Counted from the stretch's first letter, positions 17,294 to 27,881 are shown. The stretch: 64,000 bases of DNA from Rhizobium sp. Root708 (GCF_001429725.1 NZ_LMHV01000012.1:124875-188874), one strand, 5' to 3'. A program made the numbers and translations. Notes: generated from the sequence alone by a model not told the origin.

Positions 17294-18274
17294 TCAGGCG
17301 GCCTTGCCGGAGCCCGTGTACTGGCCATGCGGGCGGTAGTGAACGAGATAGGATCCGATGACGGAGGTTACCATCGTCGGCGTGACGCCGATATCCTTCA
17401 ACGTGCGGCCTTCGGCAACGGCTTCCTTGGAAACGACGTTGTCCTTCTTCAGCAGCCGAACCTGGTCGGCGGTGATCGGAGGCGCGACGAACGGCACAAG
17501 CGAGGCAACGCTGCCGATCAGCGAGGCGATGCCAAAGGGAATGGAAACGAGCGGGTTCTTGCGGCTGGTTGCTTTCAGCACGGCCTGGAGACAGTCACGG
17601 AAGCTGAGTACCTCAGGTCCGCCGAGTTCGTAGGTCTTGCCCGCCTCGACCTTGCCCTCGATCGCCTTGGCAACGGCCTCGGCGACGTCGACGACGTAGA
17701 CCGGCTGGAACTTCGTCTTGCCGCCGCCGATCAAGGGCAGGACAGGAGCGATACGAGCCATGTCGGCGAACTTGTTGAAGAAATTATCCTCAGGTCCGAA
17801 AACGATGGACGGGCGATAGATGATGGCGTCCGGCTTGACCGAATGAATGACGGCTTCGGCGCGGCCCTTGGTGCGGGCATAGGCCGAGTCGGAATGCGCG
17901 TTTGCGCCGAGGGCCGAGATATGGACCAGCTTGGCGCCGACGCCGTGGGCTGCCTCGGCAACGGCGCGCGCGCCGAATTCCTGAACCGCCTCGAAGGAGT
18001 TGCGGCCTGCTTCGTGCAGGATGCCGACGCAATTGACGACAAAGTCGGCGCCGTCGACCGCGCGGTCGATCGAGCTGCGGTAGCGCAGGTTTGCCTGAAC
18101 GAAGGAAATCTGGCCGACATTGCCGAGCGGCTGTAGGAAGCCGGCGAGGTCAGGGCGGCGAACGGCAACGCGGATGCGATAGCCGCGCTTTGCCAGCGCG
18201 CGGACGATATGCCTGCCGATGAAGCCGGACCCTCCGAACACGGTGACGAGTGGCGGCAGGTTGGCAAGGGTCAT
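17294..18274 (-). CDS. Complex I NDUFA9-subunit-family NAD(P)-binding protein
   Basis: 326 residues of an atypical SDR fold. The N-terminus VTVFGGSGFIGRHIVRAL is the glycine-rich dinucleotide loop; VVNCVGILHE, HISALGANAHSDSAYARTKGRAEA and YRPSIVFGPEDNFFNKF follow the pattern of NDUFA9/YcfD-like proteins related to the mitochondrial complex I accessory subunit. In Alphaproteobacteria such genes are commonly free-standing. A role in respiratory complex assembly or quinone metabolism is inferred only. A good SD (GAGGAG) precedes the start. Confidence 0.9.
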   Translation of the reverse strand: MTLANLPPLVTVFGGSGFIGRHIVRALAKRGYRIRVAVRRPDLAGFLQPLGNVGQISFVQANLRYRSSIDRAVDGADFVVNCVGILHEAGRNSFEAVQEFGARAVAEAAHGVGAKLVHISALGANAHSDSAYARTKGRAEAVIHSVKPDAIIYRPSIVFGPEDNFFNKFADMARIAPVLPLIGGGKTKFQPVYVVDVAEAVAKAIEGKVEAGKTYELGGPEVLSFRDCLQAVLKATSRKNPLVSIPFGIASLIGSVASLVPFVAPPITADQVRLLKKDNVVSKEAVAEGRTLKDIGVTPTMVTSVIGSYLVHYRPHGQYTGSGKAA

Positions 18275-18386
18275 GACAGGCTCCTCGAAAGGCTCAGTTG
18301 TGTGGTCGATATGGTTTCGTCTTAGACCAATCGCGGCGCGACGAAAAGGGTAATCGCGCCGCAGTTCTCACCGCTCAGAACTCGTC

Positions 18387-18674
18387 TCAGATGCCTTCGA
18401 CGACGACCATCTCGGCATCGGCGATTTCCTGGCGGATTTTCGCGGCGATCTGGTACTCAGGCGAGTTGTAGCAATCGACGGCATGCTGCATCGAGGGAAA
18501 CTCGATGACGACGTTGCGTGCGCGGGATTGCCCCTCGAGTTCAGTGATAGGGCCGCCGCGGGCAAGGAAGTTGGCGCCGTACTTGTCGAAAGCCAGTTTT
18601 CCTGCCGCGACGTAATCCTTGTAGCGCTCGAGGTCGCGAACATCGACGCGTGCGATCCAATATGCTTTTGCCAT
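18387..18674 (-). CDS. DUF1330 domain protein
   Basis: 95 residues, full length for DUF1330, a dimeric alpha-beta (ferredoxin-like) barrel. The start MAKAYWIARVDVRDLERYKDYV and the stretch NVVIEFPSMQHAVDCYNSPEYQ are characteristic. GGGAGC precedes the start. The function of the family is unknown. It lies 25 bases downstream of pyrF on the opposite side of its start, that is, pyrF ends to its right on the same strand, so the pair may be cotranscribed. Confidence 0.9.
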   Translation of the reverse strand: MAKAYWIARVDVRDLERYKDYVAAGKLAFDKYGANFLARGGPITELEGQSRARNVVIEFPSMQHAVDCYNSPEYQIAAKIRQEIADAEMVVVEGI

Positions 18675-18699
18675 CTGGAGTGCTCCCTGGTGTGTCTGG

Positions 18700-19395
18700 T
18701 TATTGTAGGGCGGCCGACATTTCGGCGAGGATCGCTCGCGCCGCCTCGCGGGGGTCAGCGGCCTTCACGATCGGACGGGCAACGACCAGATGGCTGGAGC
18801 CGGCTTTCAAGGCGTCAGCCGGTGTCATCACGCGCTTCTGGTCGCCCTTGTCGGCGCCGGCAGGGCGGATGCCCGGCGTGACGAGCGCCATATCGGGGCC
18901 GATGATCTTGCGCACGGCAGCGGATTCCTCCGCCGAGCAGACGATGCCGCCCATGCCGGCGAGATGGGCCTGTTCGGCGCGGCGCAGCACGAGCGTATGC
19001 GGATCATATTCGTAGCCGGCGGCGATCAGGTCCTGTTCGTCCATCGATGTCAGCACGGTGACGCCGAGGAGACAGAGATCGGAGCCCTTGGCGGCCTCGA
19101 CCGCAGCCTTCATCGCTTTCGGATAGGCGTGCAGCGTCAGCATCGACATGCCCATCTTGACGATGTTCTCGACACCCGAGGCGACCGTGTTGTCGATGTC
19201 GAGCAGCTTCATGTCGAGGAAGATCTTCTTGCCGCTCTTGGCGAGGTCACGCGCAAATTCCAGGCCGCCGGCAAAGGCCAGCTGGTAGCCGATCTTGTAA
19301 AAAACCACGTCGTCGCCGAGCGTATCGACGATCCGTTCGGCTTCGCCAAGCGTTGGAACATCCAGCCCGACGATCAGGCGCTCGCGTGCATCCAT
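18700..19395 (-). CDS. pyrF: Orotidine 5'-phosphate decarboxylase
   Basis: 231 residues from ATG 19395; the frame remains open to 19503 but the family begins [12 protein letters not shown]. It makes UMP from OMP, the last step of pyrimidine synthesis. The catalytic Lys-Asp array is seen as [13 protein letters not shown] (normally DxKLxDIPNT), and the phosphate-binding TPGIRPAG and VVARPIV loops are present near the C-terminus. The upstream histidine phosphatase gene ends one base before this start codon. Confidence 0.96.
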   Translation of the reverse strand: MDARERLIVGLDVPTLGEAERIVDTLGDDVVFYKIGYQLAFAGGLEFARDLAKSGKKIFLDMKLLDIDNTVASGVENIVKMGMSMLTLHAYPKAMKAAVEAAKGSDLCLLGVTVLTSMDEQDLIAAGYEYDPHTLVLRRAEQAHLAGMGGIVCSAEESAAVRKIIGPDMALVTPGIRPAGADKGDQKRVMTPADALKAGSSHLVVARPIVKAADPREAARAILAEMSAALQ

Positions 19396-19396
19396 G

Positions 19397-19984
19397 TCAC
19401 ATCCATCCATGCCACTCTTCGATAGGCGTCCAGTCGCATGATAGGCGTTGATCTGCAAGGCTGAAACAATAGAGATTGCCGCCGCCACCCGGCTGGTCGC
19501 CATTGCGCCGGATCGTCCGGCCCTGGAGGTGACACTTCAACAGCGTGCCGACGCCTCCGTGCCCGACGAAGGCGATGGGCAGGGCCGGATCATGCGATGC
19601 GAGGACATCGGTGACCGCCGAAACGATACGTCGCTGCGCATCGATCGCGCGCTCCCAACCGCGGAAGCTCTCCTCGGGATGCGCGAAGAACCAGTCGGCG
19701 GCCTTTTCGAACTCCGGTGGCGGCAGGAAGCCGGTGGCCGAACGGTCGTTCTCATGCATGCCGTGGACGACTTCGACCGTCAGTCCGGCTGCGGCCGCAA
19801 GGATCTCGGCGGTCTCTATCGCCTTCGTCTCGTCGCTGGAAATGATGCGCCGCAGCTGCCTTGCCCAGCCGCTTTCGGCCGCCCTGACGGCGCGCGCGGC
19901 ACCGATCTCCGATAGTCCCCATTTCGGCACGGGGACATCGGGGTCGATCTTCACCTGCGGATGCGTGATGTAGAGGCCGAACAC
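19397..19984 (-). CDS. Histidine-phosphatase-superfamily protein with altered RHG motif
   Basis: 195 residues from GTG 19984, four bases after the pmtA stop. The phosphoglycerate-mutase-like fold is indicated by the N-terminal strand, [14 protein letters not shown], a Glu in GMHEND, and the late His in FVGHGGVG. The usual RHG triad is replaced by THP in LYITHPQV, and the second pocket Arg (SSxxxRAxxTA) is Lys. The catalytic His is kept but two phosphate-binding Args are lost, so activity may be changed. It lies in a pmtA-phosphatase-pyrF run. Confidence 0.82.
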   Translation of the reverse strand: MFGLYITHPQVKIDPDVPVPKWGLSEIGAARAVRAAESGWARQLRRIISSDETKAIETAEILAAAAGLTVEVVHGMHENDRSATGFLPPPEFEKAADWFFAHPEESFRGWERAIDAQRRIVSAVTDVLASHDPALPIAFVGHGGVGTLLKCHLQGRTIRRNGDQPGGGGNLYCFSLADQRLSCDWTPIEEWHGWM

Positions 19985-19988
19985 CGGT

Positions 19989-20582
19989 TCAGCCGCGCCG
20001 GTAGATCCAGAGCTGCGCTGGCGGAATGTTCCGGACGATGAAGTCGAAATGCTGGATGTGGTAGCGATCCGGGCGCGCGATGATCGGCGAAACCGGACCA
20101 TAGGAGATCTGCACGACAGGCCGGCCGGCCGGCAGGCGGTCAAGCAGGCTTTCGAGAAGGGCGATGCGGGCCTGCATCGGGAAGTTCAGGAGCGGCACGG
20201 CTGATATGACGGAATCGAACGTCTGACCCTTCAGGTCGGCAAGCGTCTTGTCGAGATTGAACGCGTCGCCATTGATGAAGTTCACGCCCGGATAAAGCCG
20301 CAGCAGGTGTTCGTAGAAATCGGTCGAGTATTCGATGGCGACCAGATTTTCCGGCTTCACGCCGCGCCCGAGGATCGCCTTGGTGATCGCTCCGGTGCCG
20401 GGACCGAGTTCGAGGACAGGCAGGCCGGAATGGGTGTTGATGACGCTGGCCATCTTGCGGGCCGTTATGGAGGAAGTGGGGACGATCGAGCCGACCGTCT
20501 TTGGCCCCTGCATCATTCCTTTGAAGAAACGAATCTCTTCGTCGAATTTCCTGCCAAGCCGTTCCTTCAGGCGCAACGCCAT
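19989..20582 (-). CDS. pmtA: Phosphatidylethanolamine N-methyltransferase, rhizobial PmtA type
   Basis: 197 residues, preceded by GGAGG. It is a soluble SAM-dependent enzyme that methylates phosphatidylethanolamine towards phosphatidylcholine at the inner membrane. The N-terminal amphipathic stretch (RLKERLGRKFDEEIRFFKGMM) fits the membrane-binding helix described for Agrobacterium PmtA. Motif I of the methyltransferase fold is VLELGPGTGAITKAIL (about 55-70), and SAVPLLNFP supplies a later motif. It lies between dnaN and the histidine phosphatase. Confidence 0.93.
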   Translation of the reverse strand: MALRLKERLGRKFDEEIRFFKGMMQGPKTVGSIVPTSSITARKMASVINTHSGLPVLELGPGTGAITKAILGRGVKPENLVAIEYSTDFYEHLLRLYPGVNFINGDAFNLDKTLADLKGQTFDSVISAVPLLNFPMQARIALLESLLDRLPAGRPVVQISYGPVSPIIARPDRYHIQHFDFIVRNIPPAQLWIYRRG

Positions 20583-20698
20583 GCCCGTCCTCCTAGATAT
20601 GCAATAAGCAGCCCGGTTTCTAATTGCAGTTAGTCGGGCCGAAAAACAAGGCCCGACGTCGCAATCGGCAAAGTTTGAGCAAGAAATGCGACGCGCGA

Positions 20699-21817
20699 CT
20701 AAACGCGCATCGGCATCAGCACATAGAGGGCGTCGTCGCCTGCCGTGTCGCGAATGAGCGTCGGCGAACCGGCGTCGGCCAGCAGGAAGATCGCTGCATC
20801 ACCCGAAAGCTGTGCGGTGATATCGAGCAGGTATTTCGCGTTGAAGCCGATTTCCATCGCGTCCATGTCGTAACCCACGGCGACTTCTTCGGTGGCGCTG
20901 CCCGAATCCGGGTTGTTGACGGTGAGCAGCAGTTGCCCGTCGGAAAGGGCAAGCTTGACTGCACGGCCGCGCTCAGAGGAAATCGTCGATACGCGGTCGA
21001 CGGCCTGCGCGAACGTCGTGCAATCGACACGCATTTCCTTGTCGTTGCCGGTCGGGATCACGCGCTGGTAGTCGGGGAAGGTGCCGTCGATCAGCTTCGA
21101 CGTGATCACGATCGAGCCGATGCTGATACGGATCTTGGCGTCGGAAACCTCGACAGTGACCGTTGCATCAGGCACGTCGACGAGCTTCTGAAGCTCGCCC
21201 ACCGTCTTGCGCGGGATGATGATGCCGGGCATGCCTTCCGAACCCGATGGCGCCTTGACGTCGGCGCGGGCGAGGCGGTGACCATCGGTGGCGACGGCGC
21301 GCAGCTTCAGGTCGCCTTCGCTTTCGATCGTGTGGAAGAAGATGCCGTTCAGGTAATAACGGGTTTCCTCGGTCGAGATCGCGAACTGGGTGCGATCGAT
21401 CAGCATTTTGAGGTCTGTCGCCTTCAGCTTGAAGGTGTGGCTGAAGGTGCCGGCGGTCAGATCCGGGAAGTCGGACTCCGGCAGGCACTGCAGCGAGAAT
21501 TTGGAGCGGCCGGACTGGACCGTCATCGAGCCGCCGTCGGTGCTGGTCGCCAGAAGCACCTCGGATCCGTCGGAAAGCTTGCGCACGATGTCGTAGAGAA
21601 GATGCGCGGGAACGGTCGTGGAGCCCGCCTGCTCGACGTTCGCCGGCGTCGCCTCGGTGATTTCGAGGTCGAGGTCGGTTGCCTTCATGTCCAGATTCTG
21701 TCCTTCGGCGCGCAGCAGAATGTTGGACAGGATCGGGATCGTGTTCCGGCGTTCGACCACGCGATGCACGTGGTTCAGCGACTTCAAAAGGTTGGACCGC
21801 TCAATAGTAATACGCAT
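20699..21817 (-). CDS. dnaN: DNA polymerase III sliding clamp (beta subunit)
   Basis: 372 residues, full length, built of three clamp domains. The start MRITIERSNLLKSLNHVHRVVERRNTIPILSNILL, the central FALTRHG-like segments and the C-terminal ALYVLMPMRV that completes the peptide-binding groove are typical. It encircles DNA and tethers polymerase and repair factors. The gene is not next to dnaA; the ubi-mutM block that normally flanks dnaA in rhizobia is about 40 kb away. It starts divergently from rsmI. Confidence 0.98.
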   Translation of the reverse strand: MRITIERSNLLKSLNHVHRVVERRNTIPILSNILLRAEGQNLDMKATDLDLEITEATPANVEQAGSTTVPAHLLYDIVRKLSDGSEVLLATSTDGGSMTVQSGRSKFSLQCLPESDFPDLTAGTFSHTFKLKATDLKMLIDRTQFAISTEETRYYLNGIFFHTIESEGDLKLRAVATDGHRLARADVKAPSGSEGMPGIIIPRKTVGELQKLVDVPDATVTVEVSDAKIRISIGSIVITSKLIDGTFPDYQRVIPTGNDKEMRVDCTTFAQAVDRVSTISSERGRAVKLALSDGQLLLTVNNPDSGSATEEVAVGYDMDAMEIGFNAKYLLDITAQLSGDAAIFLLADAGSPTLIRDTAGDDALYVLMPMRV

Positions 21818-22068
21818 GGGATGCTACCGCTTTCGACCGTTACTGCTCGGGCGCACACGATAGCGCGCCACAAGGAATGCCTTTGCCCAAAAGGACCGGA
21901 GTGGACAGGCAAAATGGCAGAACTCTTAGGCTGATTGCAAGAGGCGCAAATGGAAGCGTCAATGCAATTGCTGTTTTCCGGTGCGATGCTCACAGAAATC
22001 GCGACGGCCTTGCCGAACTGCGAGGCCTCGCCCATAAAGACGGCGAAGCCAAAGGAAGTGGAATTACC
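21818..22068. other. Divergent intergenic region, dnaN / rsmI
   Basis: 251 bases. The frame leading into rsmI is open across it but has no family-like N-terminus, so it is read as noncoding. It should contain the promoters for dnaN and rsmI. No clear operator symmetry was found. Confidence 0.45.
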
Positions 22069-22978
<910 letters not shown>

Positions 22979-22989
<11 letters not shown>

Positions 22990-23344
22990 GGCGATCAGCG
23001 ATCGCCGAAGGGCGCTGCGCCGGGGGCATGTCTCCGAGTATCTGGCTGCTCTTTACCTCATGCTGAAGGGCTATCGCATCGTGGCGTTCCGCTACCGGAC
23101 GAAGCTCGGCGAGGTCGACATCATTGCACGCAAGCGCAATCTCGCTGTTTTCGTCGAGGTCAAGGCTCGGCGTGACGCGATGGGCGCCATCGATGCCGTG
23201 TCGCAAACCGCGCAGAGGCGCATCAAAGCCGCCAGCGACATGTGGTTGTCACGCCAGGCGGATTATGCTGTTCTTTCCCAGCGTTACGACATCATCGCCG
23301 TGCTCCCGGGGCGTCTGCCGCGGCATTTCGCGGATGCTTTTTGA
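22979..23344 (+). CDS. YraN/UPF0102 family endonuclease-like protein
   Basis: 121 residues with the core GEVDIIARKRNLAVFVEVKAR, an Asp and a Glu-x-Lys as in PD-(D/E)xK nucleases. The start overlaps rsmI by 11 bases, an arrangement widely conserved in bacteria. The exact role is not settled; a nuclease function in DNA handling is suggested by the fold. In many rhizobia gshB follows closely; here the ugp operon and a cupin gene lie between. Confidence 0.93.
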
Positions 23345-23376
23345 ACGACATTGCAAGCGCGTGCAAAAAGTTGGCG

Positions 23377-23405
23377 CTGTAACATTACTGTCATGAAACT
23401 GTTAA
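23377..23405 (+). promoter_or_regulatory. PhoB box (three direct repeats) upstream of ugpB
   Basis: CTGTAAC (23377-23383), CTGTCAT (23388-23394) and CTGTTAA (23399-23405) are spaced by four bases each, the 11-base period of PhoB half-sites (CTGTCAT-N4-CTGTCAT). The box lies 65-93 bases before the ugpB start codon. It predicts induction on phosphate limitation, consistent with the Pho-regulated ugp operons of rhizobia. Confidence 0.82.
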
Positions 23406-23469
23406 GGTGGCGTCACGCAACGCCTCTATTGCACTCCTCGCGCCCAATAACGGGTGGAGAGGGATTGCC

Positions 23470-24768
23470 ATGTTCAAGAAATTTACGATGGCGGCCGTGG
23501 CCGTTAGCTTCTCGGCCTCGTCGTCTTTTGCCGCGACCAATATCACTTGGTGGCACGGCATGGGCGGCCGCAACGGCGAAGTCATCAACGAAGTATCGCA
23601 GAAGTTCAACGCCTCCCAGACGAGCTGCGCGATCACGCCGGTTTCCAAGGGGTCCTACGAAGAAGCGCTGGCAGCCGGCATCGCCGCTTTCCGTTCGGGC
23701 GAACAGCCGAACATCCTGCAGGTTTTCGATGCGGGTGCAGCCACGATCATCAACGCCAAGGGTGCTGTTATCCCGGCTGAAGACCTGATCAACAACGCTG
23801 GCTACAAGTTCGACCGCAACGCCTTCATTCCGGGCGTTCGCTATCTCTACGCTGCGGCTGACGGCAAGTTCGTCGGCATGCCGTTCAACTCTTCCGCTCC
23901 GATCATGTACACCAATCCGGAAGCGCTGAAGAAGGCCGGCGTCGAAGCCCCGAAGACCTGGGAAGAGTTCGAGGCGATCGCGCCGAAGCTCAAGGAAGCC
24001 GGTTACATCCCGCTCGTCCAGACGCAGCTGACCTGGGAGTTCACCGAAAACTTCTTCTCGCGCAACAACATCCAGTTCGCAACCAACAACAACGGCTACG
24101 ACAGCATTGTCGACACCAAGCTGAAGGTCACCGACCCGAACCTCATCATGATGTTCGAAAAGCTGAAGGCCTGGAAGGATGAAGGCTACTTCGCTTACTA
24201 CGGCGCCGGCTGGAACGACAACCAGAAGCCCTTCGAAGAAGGCAAGGTCGCTCTGTGGATCGGCTCCTCGGGCTCGTTCGGCGGCCTGAAGAAGACGGCA
24301 ACCATGCCCTTCTCGGCAACCTTCCTGCCTTACTGGGGTTCCATCAACGGCGCCGGCAAGAACACCTTCATCGGTGGTGCGGCTCTTTTCGCGATGGCCG
24401 GCAAGCCGGAAGCCGAGAACAAGTGCGTTGCCGACTTCTTCCAGTTCCTGACCTCGCCTGAGATCCAGAAGTTCTACCACCAGGCAACCGGCTACGTCGC
24501 CATCACCGAAGCAGCCTACGAGCTCGCCAAGAAGGAAGGCTACTACGAGAAGGAGCCTGTCGCCGAAGTCGGTATCAAGCAGCTGAAGCTCGAAAGCGGT
24601 GAATGGTCCAAGGGCTATCGCCTCGGCTTCTACCCGCAGATCCGCTCGATCATGGAGCGCGAATACAACCGCATCTTCGCGGGTGAGACCACCGTCAAGG
24701 ACGCTTTCGACACCATCGAGAAGGAAGGTAACGAACTTCTCGCCCGTTTCGCAAAGACGGCCGGCTGA
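23470..24768 (+). CDS. ugpB: sn-Glycerol-3-phosphate ABC transporter, substrate-binding protein
   Basis: 432 residues from ATG 23470, preceded by GGAGAGGG. Residues 1-22 form a Sec signal (ending SSSFAA). The mature start TNITWWHGMGGRNGEVINEVSQKFN and the stretches GTGAATIINAK-like, FNSSAPIMYTNPEALKKAG and WIGSSGSFGGLKKTA match UgpB, which captures glycerol-3-phosphate in the periplasm. It heads ugpBAEC and lies downstream of a PhoB box. A hairpin follows the gene and may protect its mRNA. Confidence 0.95.
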   Translation: MFKKFTMAAVAVSFSASSSFAATNITWWHGMGGRNGEVINEVSQKFNASQTSCAITPVSKGSYEEALAAGIAAFRSGEQPNILQVFDAGAATIINAKGAVIPAEDLINNAGYKFDRNAFIPGVRYLYAAADGKFVGMPFNSSAPIMYTNPEALKKAGVEAPKTWEEFEAIAPKLKEAGYIPLVQTQLTWEFTENFFSRNNIQFATNNNGYDSIVDTKLKVTDPNLIMMFEKLKAWKDEGYFAYYGAGWNDNQKPFEEGKVALWIGSSGSFGGLKKTATMPFSATFLPYWGSINGAGKNTFIGGAALFAMAGKPEAENKCVADFFQFLTSPEIQKFYHQATGYVAITEAAYELAKKEGYYEKEPVAEVGIKQLKLESGEWSKGYRLGFYPQIRSIMEREYNRIFAGETTVKDAFDTIEKEGNELLARFAKTAG

Positions 24769-24796
24769 TCTCAGCCACCTCGACTGACAGTCAACA

Positions 24797-24826
24797 GGGG
24801 CCTCCTTTCTCAGGAAGGGAGGTCCC
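24797..24826 (+). other. Intergenic hairpin between ugpB and ugpA
   Basis: GGGGCCTCCTTT (24797-24808) pairs with AAGGGAGGTCCC (24815-24826) through 12 pairs including two G-U, with a 6-base loop. There is no U tract. Such hairpins after a binding-protein gene commonly stabilise the upstream mRNA and raise its dosage relative to the permeases. Confidence 0.65.
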
Positions 24827-24847
24827 ATTATCGATAGAGGACCGCGC

Positions 24848-25825
24848 GTGGCCTACACTCCATCCCAACCCCGCTTCGGCCGGTTCATTCCGGGCCTCGC
24901 GGCAGGCGCCAGAAAACCGGCAGCCGCTGCCGAGCCGGCGGGCGCCAAGCGCGTGCAGTTCTCGCCATCGTTCATTCCCTATCTGTTTCTGGCGCCGCAG
25001 CTCGCGGTGATCGTCATTTTCTTCTACTGGCCGTCGGTACAGGCGGTGCAGTCGTCCTTCTATATCGAGGACCCCTTCGGTTTCGGCGCCACCTTCGTCG
25101 GCTTCGCCAACTATACGGACGCGATCTTCAGTCCGGAATATCTGAGCATCGCCAAGTTCACCGTGGTCTTCACGGCACTGGTGACCTTCTTCTCGCTGGC
25201 GCTCGGTCTGCTGCTGGCGGTCAAGGCTGATGCCGTCATTCGCGGCAGCTCCGCCTACAAGACGCTGCTGATCTCGGTCTACGCCATCGCCCCGCCGGTC
25301 GCCGGCCTCATCGGCATGATGTTCTTCGACCTGCATATCGGCCCCTTCGTCAAGCTGGCGGCCTGGTTCGGTTGGGACATGCAGGTCGGTCTCGATTACT
25401 ACGACACCGCCTTTGCGCTGGTCGTCGTCGCGGTCTGGAAGCAGATCCCCTACAATTTCATCTTCTTCCTGTCGGGGCTGCAGGGCGTTCCGGTCTCGGT
25501 GCGCGAAGCGGCCACCATCGACTGCCGCTCCGGTTTCCGCCGGTTCTGGACAGTGACCCTGCCGCTGCTGGCGCCGACCGCCTTCTTCTTGCTGATCATC
25601 AACATTACCTACGCGCTGTTCGACACTTTCGGCGTGATCGACGTGATGGTGAAGGACAAGCCTGCCAACAATCCGATCACCCTTGTCTACAAGGTCTACA
25701 TGGACGGGTTCCGCGGCAACGATATCGGCAGCTCGTCCGCCCAGTCGGTCATCCTGATGATCGTCGTCTTCGTCCTCACCATCATCCAGTTCCGCTTCAT
25801 CGAGAAGCGCATCCACTACACGTGA
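24848..25825 (+). CDS. ugpA: sn-Glycerol-3-phosphate ABC transporter, permease UgpA
   Basis: 325 residues from GTG 24848, with AGAGGA a few bases upstream. Six transmembrane segments are apparent after a Pro/Ala-rich N-terminal extension of about 35 residues. The cytoplasmic EAA loop, which docks the ATPase, reads REAATIDCRSGFRRFWTVTLPLL. The order B-A-E-C and pairwise spacing support a single importer. Compared with E. coli UgpA (295) the extra length lies at the N-terminus. Confidence 0.94.
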   Translation: MAYTPSQPRFGRFIPGLAAGARKPAAAAEPAGAKRVQFSPSFIPYLFLAPQLAVIVIFFYWPSVQAVQSSFYIEDPFGFGATFVGFANYTDAIFSPEYLSIAKFTVVFTALVTFFSLALGLLLAVKADAVIRGSSAYKTLLISVYAIAPPVAGLIGMMFFDLHIGPFVKLAAWFGWDMQVGLDYYDTAFALVVVAVWKQIPYNFIFFLSGLQGVPVSVREAATIDCRSGFRRFWTVTLPLLAPTAFFLLIINITYALFDTFGVIDVMVKDKPANNPITLVYKVYMDGFRGNDIGSSSAQSVILMIVVFVLTIIQFRFIEKRIHYT

Positions 25826-25838
25826 TCGGGGAAGACCA

Positions 25839-26681
25839 ATGTACAAGACAAAACCTCTCGATCACCTGATCCTGATCCTCGGCGCGCTGTTCCTGATCCT
25901 GCCCGTGATCGTCGCCTTCATGACGTCAACGCACGAGGCGGCCGAGATCCACAGCAAGGGCCTGATGATCACGCCCGGCAACAACTTCGTCGGCACCTAC
26001 GAGAAGGTCCTGACGCAGAAGGGCGGCTTCACCGGCGAGATCACCGGCCTCAACATGGTGCTGAACTCGCTGATCCTTGGTGTCGGCTTTGCCGTCGGCA
26101 AGATCGTGCTTTCGATGATGGCGGCCTATGCCATCGTCTATTTCCGCTTCCGCTTCGCGACGCTCGCCTTCTGGATCATCTTCACGACGCTGCTCCTGCC
26201 GCTCGAAGTCCGCATCATGCCGTCCTACGAGGTGATGAGCAAACTCGGGCTGCTGAATTCCTATACCGGCCTGATCGTGCCGCTGCTGGCTTCCGCGACC
26301 GGCACCTTCTATTTCCGCCAGTTCTTCAAGTCCGTTCCCGAGGAACTGCTGGAGGCCGCCCGCATCGATGGCGCCGGGCCGTTCAAGTTCTTCGTCGATA
26401 TCCTGATCCCGCTGTCGCGCACCATGATGGCGGCGATCTTCATCATCATGTTCGTCTATGGCTGGAACCAGTATCTCTGGCCCATGCTGATGACCACCGA
26501 CGAGAGCTTCTTCACGCTCATGCGTGGCATCAAGTCGATCCTGCAGGTCTGGGTCGGTTCGCAAATTCCCGATTACAACGAAGCCTTTGCACTCGCCGTG
26601 CTGGCCATGCTGCCGCCGGTGCTGATCGTCGTGATTTTCCAGAGATGGTTCATCAAGGGCCTCACCGAGAGCGATAAGTAA
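25839..26681 (+). CDS. ugpE: sn-Glycerol-3-phosphate ABC transporter, permease UgpE
   Basis: 280 residues, matching UgpE of other bacteria (281). Six membrane helices can be traced, with the EAA loop [25 protein letters not shown] before the last two. It starts 13 bases after ugpA, with GGGGA as ribosome site. With UgpA it forms the membrane channel of the glycerol-3-phosphate importer. Confidence 0.95.
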   Translation: MYKTKPLDHLILILGALFLILPVIVAFMTSTHEAAEIHSKGLMITPGNNFVGTYEKVLTQKGGFTGEITGLNMVLNSLILGVGFAVGKIVLSMMAAYAIVYFRFRFATLAFWIIFTTLLLPLEVRIMPSYEVMSKLGLLNSYTGLIVPLLASATGTFYFRQFFKSVPEELLEAARIDGAGPFKFFVDILIPLSRTMMAAIFIIMFVYGWNQYLWPMLMTTDESFFTLMRGIKSILQVWVGSQIPDYNEAFALAVLAMLPPVLIVVIFQRWFIKGLTESDK

Positions 26682-26692
26682 GGAAGAGAAAC

Positions 26693-27802
26693 ATGGCACG
26701 GATCGAAATCTCGAAGGTCTGCAAGGATTATCATGGCGGCGTCCGCGCCGTGAACGGCGTCGACATCTCGATTGCGGATGGCGAGTTCATCGTCCTCGTC
26801 GGCCCGTCGGGCTGCGGCAAGTCCACGCTGCTGCGCATGGTGGCGGGCTTGGAGGAGATCTCCGACGGCACCGTCAGCATCGGCGACCGCGTGGTCAACC
26901 AGGTCGACCCTGCCGATCGCGACATCGCCATGGTCTTCCAGAACTATGCGCTCTACCCGCACATGACCGTCTACGACAACCTCGCTTACGGACTGAAGAA
27001 CCGCAAGACGCCGAAGTCGGAGATCGACGCGCGCGTCACCGAGGCCGCCCGCATGCTGCAGCTCGAGCCCTATCTCGACCGCCGCCCGCGCGCGCTCTCT
27101 GGTGGTCAGCGCCAGCGCGTCGCCATGGGCCGCGCCATCGTTCGCAAGCCGGCGGCCTTCCTCTTCGACGAGCCGCTGTCGAATCTCGATGCCAAACTGC
27201 GCGTCTCCATGCGCGGCGAGATCAAGCGCCTGCAGCGCCGCCTTGGCACCACCTCGCTCTACGTCACCCACGATCAGCTGGAAGCCATGACACTCGCCGA
27301 CCGCCTCGTGGTCCTGAGCCATGGCGAGATCGAACAGATCGGCACACCGCTCGAAGTCTACCACCGTCCGGCCTCCACCTTCGTCGCCAGCTTCATCGGC
27401 TCGCCGGCGATGAACCTGCTCAAGGACGAACTGCACGGCGACAAGCTGGCGCTCGGTCCGAACCTGATCGATCTCGCGGGTCACGCGCCGACATCCGGCC
27501 CCGTCACCGTCGGTATCCGCGCCGAGGATCTGCGTCTCGCAGCCTCGAACGAGCAGGCTGTGACCATCGCTGTCGAATACGTCGAGGAACTCGGCTCGCA
27601 GCGTCTCGTGCACGGCCTGCTTGGAGATCAGCCTCTGACGGCAACGCTGCCGCCGGAAACGGAACTCTCGCCGCAGCTGCGTCTCGCGATCGCGGCCGAC
27701 AAGCTGCATTTCTTTTCGCTGGAGACAGGCAAGCGCATCAGCGCGAGCCAGTCGGCGGCGGCTCGTCCGAGCCTTGTCACCGAGATCGAGGACGTTCGCT
27801 AA
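26693..27802 (+). CDS. ugpC: sn-Glycerol-3-phosphate ABC transporter, ATP-binding protein
   Basis: 369 residues. Walker A is GPSGCGKST (about 37-45), the ABC signature [17 protein letters not shown] (about 134-150), Walker [12 protein letters not shown] and the switch His in VTHDQ. The C-terminal third is the MalK/UgpC-type regulatory OB domain ([13 protein letters not shown]). It drives UgpAE and is the last gene of the operon. No strong terminator follows; the cupin gene begins 79 bases later. Confidence 0.95.
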   Translation: MARIEISKVCKDYHGGVRAVNGVDISIADGEFIVLVGPSGCGKSTLLRMVAGLEEISDGTVSIGDRVVNQVDPADRDIAMVFQNYALYPHMTVYDNLAYGLKNRKTPKSEIDARVTEAARMLQLEPYLDRRPRALSGGQRQRVAMGRAIVRKPAAFLFDEPLSNLDAKLRVSMRGEIKRLQRRLGTTSLYVTHDQLEAMTLADRLVVLSHGEIEQIGTPLEVYHRPASTFVASFIGSPAMNLLKDELHGDKLALGPNLIDLAGHAPTSGPVTVGIRAEDLRLAASNEQAVTIAVEYVEELGSQRLVHGLLGDQPLTATLPPETELSPQLRLAIAADKLHFFSLETGKRISASQSAAARPSLVTEIEDVR

Positions 27803-27881
27803 ACTCTTAACGATCCTTTGAACCTGTCCGTTACGTCTCTTTGCTATTCCGCTCTCCTAGGGGTAGCAGAGAGGGGTTTTT

